Of a stretch of DNA of 64,000 nucleotides, positions 57,028 to 64,000 are shown in pieces. The stretch is from Bacillota bacterium (GTDB lineage: Bacteria; Bacillota; Clostridia; Acetivibrionales; JAMNXU01). Position numbers and translations under genes: made by a program. Location of the stretch: contig JAMNXU010000039.1 of NCBI GenBank assembly GCA_023623175.1, forward strand, positions 124,001 to 188,000, written 5' to 3'. Every line of letters starts with the position of its first letter. Position 1 is the stretch's first letter. Under the pieces are notes generated by a model that was not told the origin of the DNA, did no database searches, and saw nothing but the letters and a program-made list of their open reading frames with translations.

Positions 57028-59367
57028 ATGAAAAGACCCCTGGTGTATTGTACCATATGCTATATCACAGGAATTCTCGCGGCAAGGCAATATTACAATA
57101 TTGTGCTGCCGGTAGGCTTTATCCTTTGCGGGCTGTTTTCCTGCCGTATCCTTGCCGTGGGATGTGGCGGGCGTCGTTTTCATGCGCTGCCAATGGCGGC
57201 CCTGTTCTTTGCTGCGGGATACTTTTTATTTCACGTACATAATCACGTGCTTGAAAACAAGTATGCATGTTTTGAAGGCAACGAGATCACGGTGACCGGC
57301 TCTGTTTCCGATGTCAGGGAAGGGGAGTACGGGCCGGTTTATACGGTGAAAACTTCAAAAGTGTATTTTAATGAGCATAATTACAATATAAAAGGGTTGA
57401 TACAGGTATATGCGAAGGCCGGCAGCGGAAACGTCCTGCGCTGCGGGTCCAGGGTAAGCGCGCGCGGCATGCTGAATCTGCCCAGGGGGAAAAGGAATCC
57501 CGGGGGTTTTGACCACAGGCTTTACCTGAAAGGGCGGAAAATCAGCGCGCTGATGAATGCCGGTGCCATAGAAGAAACAGGCCCGCCGCCGCGATTTTCA
57601 GTGAAACTTGCGGCATTGAATGTCCGAAGCAGGATTGTAAATGTCATAAACAAGTGCCTGCCAAGAGAAGAAGCCGGGTTACTGAGCGGTATGCTCATCG
57701 GCTACAGGGAAGACCTGACGGAGGATATGGAGGATGCCTTCAGGGACGCGGGACTGACCCATATAATGGCCGTGTCCGGTGCCAATGTGCTCTTCATTGC
57801 GCTGCCCTTTGCCTTCATTTTCAAAAAGGCGGGCATCCCAAGGCGCATTTCAAACCTTATTATTTCAGGCATCCTGTTTTTTTTCGTATTCATTACCGGT
57901 TTTTCGGCTTCCGTTGTCAGGGCGGTAATAATGGCCGTTACGGCACTGTTTGCGCAAATACTTTACCGTGAAACCGACGTGTTAACAAGCATCGCGTTTT
58001 CTGCATTTGTTTTGCTGGTCTACAACCCGTTCCTGCTCTACGACATCGGGTTTCAGCTGTCTTATGCAGCGACCCTGTCCCTTGTTTTCCTTTATAATCC
58101 GTTCAGGGAAAAACTGAAACTACGTTTTATCCCCAAGGTCATGGCAGACATTCTCGCTGCGACCATGGCGGCGCAGGCAGGAGTCCTGCCCATATCGACT
58201 TGGCATTTTAACCGGATATCCCTCGTCTCGCCGGTTTCGAACCTGCTGGCTCTGCCTGTTGTACAGGTTGTGACCATCCTGGGAACGGTTACCGCGGCGC
58301 TGAGCCAGGTGAGTATACCCGTTGCAAGGCTGCCGGCGTTTATAAACTATTTTCCGCTGAAGTTCATAATCAGCGTAACCTCCTTTTGCGCGCGAATTCC
58401 CCATGCGGCGATAAATGTTCCGACGCCGGAATTGCACGTAGTTTTTCTATACTACTTCTTATTGGTTTTTGTTTTCATAATTGCTCCCAAAATAAAACTC
58501 AGGCTGAAGATAAAGCATTTAATTGCTTTTGCCGTATGCATTGCCCTGATTGCTTTCGTGAAATCAATGATTCCTCGTAAGCTTGAAGTGGTATTCATAG
58601 ATGTCGGACAGGGCGATGCAATCCTTGTTTCAACGCCTGCCGGGAAAAGTGTACTGATTGACGGCGGAGGAAGCTTTTCCGGCGAGGGGAGCGCGGACAC
58701 GGGGAATAAAATCGTGCTGCCGCTGCTTATGGATTACGGAATACGGAAGCTTGACGCTGTTGTAGCGACCCATCCCCACAGCGATCATTTGCAGGGGCTG
58801 TTTGCCGTGGTTGAAAAAATGCCTGTAAAAAGTATTATTTTACCTGACAACCCTCTTGTGCTGGACGATTTCCGGGATTTTCTCAGTCTTGCCGAAAGCA
58901 GGGACGTGCCCGTCAGTTTCTGCAGCAGGGGAAGCTTTATAAGCCTGGACCGCGGTGTAAGGCTCGTGGCGCTGCATCCCGACAAGAACAGGCCCCTGGC
59001 TGAATCGCCGGCAAACAACGCGTCCCTGGTGTTGAAATTGGAGTATGGAAATACTAAAATACTTTTAACGGGGGACATTGAAAAAGCTGCCGAGGAAATG
59101 CTTGTCGAAGTTAAAAATGATTTGTCCTCGCTTTTTTTGAAAGTGCCCCACCACGGTTCCTCCACGTCCACGGGACCAGCGCTGCTCGAGGCGGTAAATC
59201 CAGCCGTGGCTGTTATAAGTGTTGGCAGCAACAACTTCGGACATCCGTCGCAGGCGGTGATTGAACGATTGGAGAAAGCGGGCTGTAAAATATACAGGAC
59301 GGACCGTTGCGGAGCCGTCAGGCTTGTAAGCGACGGGCGCACCGTGAAAGTATATACAATGGCTTAG
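57028..59367 (+). CDS. comEC: DNA internalization-related competence protein ComEC/Rec2
   Basis: Competence TM domain plus metallo-beta-lactamase FIDVGQGDAILVSTPAGKSVLIDGGG, VATHPHSDHLQGL. Confidence 0.96.
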   Translation: MKRPLVYCTICYITGILAARQYYNIVLPVGFILCGLFSCRILAVGCGGRRFHALPMAALFFAAGYFLFHVHNHVLENKYACFEGNEITVTGSVSDVREGEYGPVYTVKTSKVYFNEHNYNIKGLIQVYAKAGSGNVLRCGSRVSARGMLNLPRGKRNPGGFDHRLYLKGRKISALMNAGAIEETGPPPRFSVKLAALNVRSRIVNVINKCLPREEAGLLSGMLIGYREDLTEDMEDAFRDAGLTHIMAVSGANVLFIALPFAFIFKKAGIPRRISNLIISGILFFFVFITGFSASVVRAVIMAVTALFAQILYRETDVLTSIAFSAFVLLVYNPFLLYDIGFQLSYAATLSLVFLYNPFREKLKLRFIPKVMADILAATMAAQAGVLPISTWHFNRISLVSPVSNLLALPVVQVVTILGTVTAALSQVSIPVARLPAFINYFPLKFIISVTSFCARIPHAAINVPTPELHVVFLYYFLLVFVFIIAPKIKLRLKIKHLIAFAVCIALIAFVKSMIPRKLEVVFIDVGQGDAILVSTPAGKSVLIDGGGSFSGEGSADTGNKIVLPLLMDYGIRKLDAVVATHPHSDHLQGLFAVVEKMPVKSIILPDNPLVLDDFRDFLSLAESRDVPVSFCSRGSFISLDRGVRLVALHPDKNRPLAESPANNASLVLKLEYGNTKILLTGDIEKAAEEMLVEVKNDLSSLFLKVPHHGSSTSTGPALLEAVNPAVAVISVGSNNFGHPSQAVIERLEKAGCKIYRTDRCGAVRLVSDGRTVKVYTMA

Positions 59368-59440
59368 TCCGGTGTTTAATGTCCGCCTCCTTATTTGCAT
59401 AAGCGGCCTGCGACACAAAAGACCGAAAGGAGAAAGGTTT

Positions 59441-60481
59441 GTGAGTCTTTCCATACTGAAAAACCAGATAAAAAGCGGCAAGCTTTCCAATTTGTATCTC
59501 TTTTACGGCCCCGAGGAATTCCTTAAGAAATATTATCTCGACTGCATGGAAAAGATCCTTGTAAGAAGCGGGACAGAGGACCTCAATAAAACTGTGGTCG
59601 AGGGCAAGGTTGACGAGAAAAAACTGTCCGAATACTGCGAGGCGTTGCCCGTGTTTTCGGATTACCGTCTCGTGGTTGTTAAAAATTCCGGCCTGTTTAA
59701 ATCGGCGAAGAAAGATGATGAATCCGGCGAAAAAAAAGATGAAAAGAAAAGCAGGTCGCGAGACGATTCAATTGCAGATTATCTTGAAAAATTGCCGCCA
59801 TATACCTGCCTGGTTTTTTACGAGGACGAAATTGACAAAAGGCTCAGGATAACCGGCCTGGTCGCGAAAAAAGGCCTGGTCGTGGAATTCCCGTACCAGG
59901 AAGCTGCCGACCTTATCAAGTGGATTAAAAAAGGATTTCGGTCAAACGGTCTTGAAATCGGCGACGCAGCGGCGTCAATGCTCGTTGAATACTGTGAGCC
60001 GGGCATGACTGACATACTCAATGAAATTAACAAGCTTGTGCTGTATAAATCAAAAGGCGGAGAAGTTACAGAAGAAGATATTGCAGCCGTATGTACCAAA
60101 TCGATTAAGAGCAGGATTTTTGATCTCACCGATGCCATTGCAGAAAAGAACGGCGAAAAGGCTCTGGCACTGCTCGAAGAAATGATTGCTTTAAAAGAAC
60201 CCATACCGAGAATTTTTTACATGATTACGCGCCAACTTAGGCTTGTTCTGAAAATGAAGCTCATCACTGCGGAAGGAATTTCAACTTCTGAAGCCGCATC
60301 CAGGCTTTCGCTGACTCCCTATGCCGCGAGAAAAATAGCGGCCCAGGGCAGGGGATTCACTGAAGAAAAGCTTGCCCAGGCGCTTAAAAGCTGCCTGTAT
60401 CTTGACGCGGCCGTCAAAACCGGCAGGCTGAAGGACCGGATTGCTGCCGAGCTCTTGATAGCGGAACTGGCAGCCCAATAA
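59441..60481 (+). CDS. holA: DNA polymerase III delta subunit (GTG start)
   Basis: LYLFYGPEEFLKKYYLDCM; TRQLRLVLKMKLI; context comEC-holA-rpsT. Confidence 0.93.
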   Translation: MSLSILKNQIKSGKLSNLYLFYGPEEFLKKYYLDCMEKILVRSGTEDLNKTVVEGKVDEKKLSEYCEALPVFSDYRLVVVKNSGLFKSAKKDDESGEKKDEKKSRSRDDSIADYLEKLPPYTCLVFYEDEIDKRLRITGLVAKKGLVVEFPYQEAADLIKWIKKGFRSNGLEIGDAAASMLVEYCEPGMTDILNEINKLVLYKSKGGEVTEEDIAAVCTKSIKSRIFDLTDAIAEKNGEKALALLEEMIALKEPIPRIFYMITRQLRLVLKMKLITAEGISTSEAASRLSLTPYAARKIAAQGRGFTEEKLAQALKSCLYLDAAVKTGRLKDRIAAELLIAELAAQ

Positions 60482-60564
60482 GTGAAGGTAATAAAGCGGC
60501 CTGTACAAGGGGATGCTGCACCAGGGTTGATAGAACAGGTATCGATAAAATAAGGATAAGAAGA

Positions 60565-60646
60565 ATACAAGGTTTGAAGCAAAGGTATTGAGAAGGATAT
60601 AAGGTTTGAAACAAGGGCACAAGGTTAATACAAGGTTTAAAACAAG
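60565..60646 (+). repeat. Three degenerate ~31-32 bp tandem repeats
   Basis: ATACAAGGTTTGAAGCAAAG / ATATAAGGTTTGAAACAAGG / ATACAAGGTTTAAAACAAG at 60565, 60597, 60628. Confidence 0.8.
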
Positions 60647-60745
60647 AGTTAAGGCCGAAAGGAAAGTGTAAGGTTAAAGAAAGGTATAAGGGTTGGAAGA
60701 AAACGGGATTGAAAATAATATCGGGAGAAAAATGGGAAAAATAAA

Positions 60746-60772
60746 AAAACGTACGCTCAGGTACGTTTTTTA
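60746..60772 (-). terminator. Bidirectional terminator (rpsT / holA)
   Basis: AAAACGTACGCTCAGGTACGTTTT flanked by A- and T-tracts. Confidence 0.85.
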
Positions 60773-60853
60773 TCCTCTTTTTTACACATATTGCCTGACT
60801 GTCCGGTTGTCCGAATGTCAATAAATATCAATTAGAATGTCAATAAGTATCAA

Positions 60854-61150
60854 TTAGTTGTTTGCGCTTGCGGCCAATTTGTTCAAAGCCTTGGCAAGTC
60901 TTGATTTCTTTCTCGCAGCGGTGTTTTTGTGGATAACATTCTTTGCTGCAGCCCTGTCGATTACCTTCATGGTTTCCTCAAGGACCTTTTTGGCGTTGGG
61001 ATCATTGCTGTTTATAGCTTCTCTGCACTTTCTTATGGCAGTTCTGAGCGAGGACTTGATCATTCTGTTCCTTAAGGTTTTGGCCCTGGTAACCTTTACC
61101 CTTTTAATTGACGACTTAATATTCGGCAAACTGTTCACCTCCTGCGACAA
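60854..61150 (-). CDS. rpsT: 30S ribosomal protein S20
   Basis: LPNIKSSIKRVKVTRAKTLRNRMIKSSLRTAIRKC; KNVIHKNTAARKKSRLAK. Confidence 0.97.
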   Translation of the reverse strand: MSQEVNSLPNIKSSIKRVKVTRAKTLRNRMIKSSLRTAIRKCREAINSNDPNAKKVLEETMKVIDRAAAKNVIHKNTAARKKSRLAKALNKLAASANN

Positions 61151-61401
61151 AGTATGTATTAAAACGGCAATTTAAAGCCACCATTTACGGTGGCGCAAGC
61201 ATTGCGACGATTAACACGAAACATTTTACCATGAACAAATTCAATTTGCAAGAGTTAATAAAGGCATTTTGCGATTGTCGAAAAATCCTTTTTGGATGTA
61301 ACGATTGCCAGTTTGATTAATAAATAATAGCAAAATAATTGTGTGCAAAAAAGCAAAAATAATAATATGATTAAAAGCTGCCATTTGAAAGGAATGAAAA
61401 C

Positions 61402-62406
61402 ATGGACAGGAACAGAAGCGTAAGGACAGACCTGGTTCTGGAGGCACACGAGCTTTTCAAGCAGCAGAAAATGGACAGGGTTGTGCAGGAACAGGGGCCG
61501 CCTCCGGGAGTGGAAATTGAGGAGGACGGGAATGAAGATATAAAGATATCAAGAGTGCGCGTAGTCTCTCCTGTAGGTGAACGCGCCATCGGGAAACCCA
61601 TGGGCAATTACATTACGCTGGAGATTCCGCGGCTGAAGGAAAATGACCGGGATCTTTATGAAGAAACATGCAGGGCTTTGGCAAAAGAACTGGAAAAAAT
61701 ACTGAATCTTCCTCCGAAAGCCACGGTCCTGGTTGTGGGTCTCGGCAACTGGAATGTTACTCCGGACGCCCTGGGTCCCAGGGTTGTGGCAAATCTGATG
61801 GTCACAAGGCATCTTCTTGAATATGTGCCCGACCAGGTGGACGAAGGAGTCAGGCCTGTTTGCGCGGTCGCTCCAGGTGTATTGGGCATTACCGGCATAG
61901 AAACCGGAGAAATAATAAAAGGGATTATTGACAGGGTAAAGCCCGATGCGGTTATAGCCATTGACGCACTCGCGTCGCGCAAAATGGACAGAATCAGCAC
62001 TACCGTGCAAATTGCCGATACTGGCATTGTTCCGGGATCGGGTGTCGGCAACAAGCGCATGGAACTGTCAAGGGACACGCTGGGTATACCCGTGATTGCC
62101 ATCGGCGTTCCCACCGTGGTCGATGCGGCTACGATGGCTAACGACACTATAGACCTGGTGCTTGACAGCATGATAAAGCAGGCTCCAACGGGCACCGAAT
62201 TTTACAGGATGCTTGAAAGTATTGATAAAAATGAAAAATTCGAGCTTATAAGAGAGGTTCTCAGTCCGTATGTGGGCAACCTCATAGTAACACCAAAGGA
62301 GATTGACGAAATAATCGAAAAGATCGCAAAGGTAATTGCCAACGGTTTGAACATCGCGCTGCACCAGGGCATTACGCTCGACGACGTAGACAGGTATCTC
62401 AGCTGA
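61402..62406 (+). CDS. gpr: Spore germination protease GPR
   Basis: VRTDLVLEAHELF; VLVVGLGNWNVTPDALGPRVV; convergent context with rpsT. Confidence 0.97.
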   Translation: MDRNRSVRTDLVLEAHELFKQQKMDRVVQEQGPPPGVEIEEDGNEDIKISRVRVVSPVGERAIGKPMGNYITLEIPRLKENDRDLYEETCRALAKELEKILNLPPKATVLVVGLGNWNVTPDALGPRVVANLMVTRHLLEYVPDQVDEGVRPVCAVAPGVLGITGIETGEIIKGIIDRVKPDAVIAIDALASRKMDRISTTVQIADTGIVPGSGVGNKRMELSRDTLGIPVIAIGVPTVVDAATMANDTIDLVLDSMIKQAPTGTEFYRMLESIDKNEKFELIREVLSPYVGNLIVTPKEIDEIIEKIAKVIANGLNIALHQGITLDDVDRYLS

Positions 62407-62570
62407 ATTTTCGCGGCCCGCCAGGCCTCACAATATTTTATAAAAAATATTTTATAAAAACAATAACGAAAGTCTGCGTGCAATTGGTAATTTCCACTGG
62501 TATAATTAAATGTATAAATTTTAATTAAGTCGTTTAAGTCGTTATAACTGAGCCGTTAAATTAATTAAAG

Positions 62571-63356
62571 ATGGGTGAACGGATGGGCAAACAGTATCTG
62601 GCAGCGGTTTTGATGGTGGCGGTACTTGTTTTTTCCGGCGCCGTCCTGAACAGAAATATGAAAAATATTGGCGACAGGAAAACGGACCGGTTAAATGACG
62701 CTGAAGAAAACCCTCAAAATAACGAACAACCTGTCTTTGAGGATATAAACGCTTTAATAGCCATAGATCCGGGTCACGGGGGAATTGACGACGGCAGCAG
62801 CTTTGACGGCGTTGTGGAAAAAGAGGTAAACCTTGATATTGCCCTGAGACTTGAGAGATTGCTTAACGAAGCTGGTGTTGACACCGTAATGACGCGCCGC
62901 GACGACAGCCTGATTGAACTGAGGGAAAGGGCGAAAATAGCCAATGTAGCCGGTGCCCATCTGTTTATCAGTATTCACGCCAACTCTCTGCCCGGTTATC
63001 CCCGATTTGGGGGTACCGAGACTCTCTATGCTGCTCCTGACAATCCCATTCCATCGAAAATAGACAGCAAAAGGCTTGCCGAACTCGTACAGCAGGAAGT
63101 GACGAGACATCTCGGCACCGATGATCTGGGCCTGAAATACCGGCCGGAACTGGCTGTACTGCACAGGACGAATATGCCGTCGGTAATCGTTGAAATTGCG
63201 TTTTTATCAAACATCAAGGAGAGAGAACTGCTTTCAAAGGCTGAATACAGGGAAAAGGCGGCCAGCGCCCTCAGGGATGCCGTACTGAAGGCACTGGAAG
63301 AGGATGGCGCATTCAAAAACAAAGGGGGACAATGGATATACAGGAAACAGCGGTGA
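62571..63356 (+). CDS. N-acetylmuramoyl-L-alanine amidase, CwlD-like
   Basis: ALIAIDPGHGGIDDG, LFISIHANSLP, PSVIVEIAFLSNIKE; N-terminal TM. Confidence 0.93.
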   Translation: MGERMGKQYLAAVLMVAVLVFSGAVLNRNMKNIGDRKTDRLNDAEENPQNNEQPVFEDINALIAIDPGHGGIDDGSSFDGVVEKEVNLDIALRLERLLNEAGVDTVMTRRDDSLIELRERAKIANVAGAHLFISIHANSLPGYPRFGGTETLYAAPDNPIPSKIDSKRLAELVQQEVTRHLGTDDLGLKYRPELAVLHRTNMPSVIVEIAFLSNIKERELLSKAEYREKAASALRDAVLKALEEDGAFKNKGGQWIYRKQR

Positions 63357-63357
63357 G

Positions 63358-63405
63358 GGACACGGGGACGGTTCCTTGGGACACGGGGACGGTTCTCTTG
63401 TCCCA
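63358..63405. repeat. Two direct REP-like units
   Basis: GGGACACGGGGACGGTTCCTT GGGACACGGGGACGGTTCTCTTGTCCCA. Confidence 0.9.
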
Positions 63406-63429
63406 ACTGGGTTGAAAAAAGTGACAGCG

Positions 63430-63457
63430 GGACAGAAGAACCGTCCCCGTGTCCCAC
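63430..63457. repeat. Inverted REP-like unit
   Basis: GGGACAGAAGAACCGTCCCCGTGTCCCA. Confidence 0.9.
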
Positions 63458-63506
63458 CCGTGTCCCAGTTCCCTGTCCTGCACATTATTAAACAGGTGGT
63501 GGCGTT

Positions 63507-64000
63507 ATGATTAATGTAAAGGACAATAATATTTACATTGAAACGAAAACACTGACGGCTGAAATTTCCAATGGCGTCCTGACATCGATCCGGTCGAGGG
63601 AAACCGGCGAGGAGTTTCTTGAAGATGTTGACGCTGCGAAGAGCACAGCAATACAGCTGGTATACCTGCATGAACAGGCTGTATCGCTGGACAAAGGCAC
63701 TTTGTGCAATATTTCGGTACATAAGATGAATGACCGCTATGCCGAGGTGAGGTTTGAGTCCTGGTACGGAAACGGAATAATTGCCTTTTCCGAGGATACT
63801 GAAAACGGCGACCTGGTTGTCGAACCGTCGGCATGGTCTACAAGGCCCGGTGTACTGGCGGTACGCTGGAATTTGCACGGAATCAGGAAAGACCTTGAGC
63901 TCGTGGCGCCGCTTTTCCAGGGAATAAAACTTAAGCTCGACGACCTTCTTATCAGAAACAAACACTGGAGATGGCCCGATGTCTGGGAAGCCGGTTTTGC
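63507..64000 (+). CDS. Partial protein, possibly carbohydrate-active; 3' end beyond window
   Basis: Open frame from ATG 63507 to window end: MINVKDNNIYIETKTLTAEISNGVLTSIRSRETGEEFLEDVD...; family uncertain. Confidence 0.7.
   Translation, partial: MINVKDNNIYIETKTLTAEISNGVLTSIRSRETGEEFLEDVDAAKSTAIQLVYLHEQAVSLDKGTLCNISVHKMNDRYAEVRFESWYGNGIIAFSEDTENGDLVVEPSAWSTRPGVLAVRWNLHGIRKDLELVAPLFQGIKLKLDDLLIRNKHWRWPDVWEAGF

Noticed and set aside
60540-60720. Possible CRISPR or repeat-protein coding on the minus strand (CFKPCILL-like repeats)
   Set aside because: Repeats are degenerate, spacers not unique-length, no RBS or conserved frame
61177-61194. GCCACC-ATTTAC-GGTGGC hairpin in the rpsT leader as an autoregulatory element
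   Set aside because: Single short hairpin, no resemblance to a known S20 leader motif that I can establish from sequence alone

Overview
This window looks like a contiguous chromosomal segment of an anaerobic, spore-forming Clostridia. Sporulation and spore genes present include an alpha/beta SASP, gpr, a CwlD-like amidase, a PdaB-like deacetylase and a Spo0E-like protein. No prophage, CRISPR array or intact transposase was seen. Much of it is conserved housekeeping: trpC(partial)-F-B-A; priA-def-fmt-Zn protease-rsmB-rlmN-stp-prkC-rsgA-rpe-thiN; rqcH; tRNA-Ala(GGC); znuACB; prs; comEC-holA-rpsT-gpr. The less ordinary content is: (1) a flavin-based extracellular-electron-transfer-like locus (Ndh2 with C-terminal membrane domain, ApbE, NusG-II/EetA-like, Gx/EetB-like, polyprenyl synthase) at about 7.2-12.3 kb; (2) a ~13.6 kb uncharacterised uptake/catabolic cluster at 31.5-45.2 kb, containing a SsuABC/TauABC-like importer with two different permeases and two different ATPases whose motif defects are complementary (H-loop His->Asn in one, LSGG->LSVS in the other), predicting one canonical and one degenerate ATP site; (3) a secreted protein made of nine ~65-70 aa BamE/SmpA-like repeats; (4) three microprotein genes below the ORF-track cutoff; (5) a dispersed, structured intergenic element present in three copies; (6) A/purine-rich degenerate tandem repeats in several intercistronic or 3' regions, purine-rich on the transcribed sense strand; (7) REP-like GGGACACGGGGACGGTTC palindromes; and (8) a c-di-AMP (ydaO-yuaA) riboswitch upstream of an SH3-NlpC/P60 hydrolase. 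All calls come from reading the sequence by eye; no database search or folding was run.
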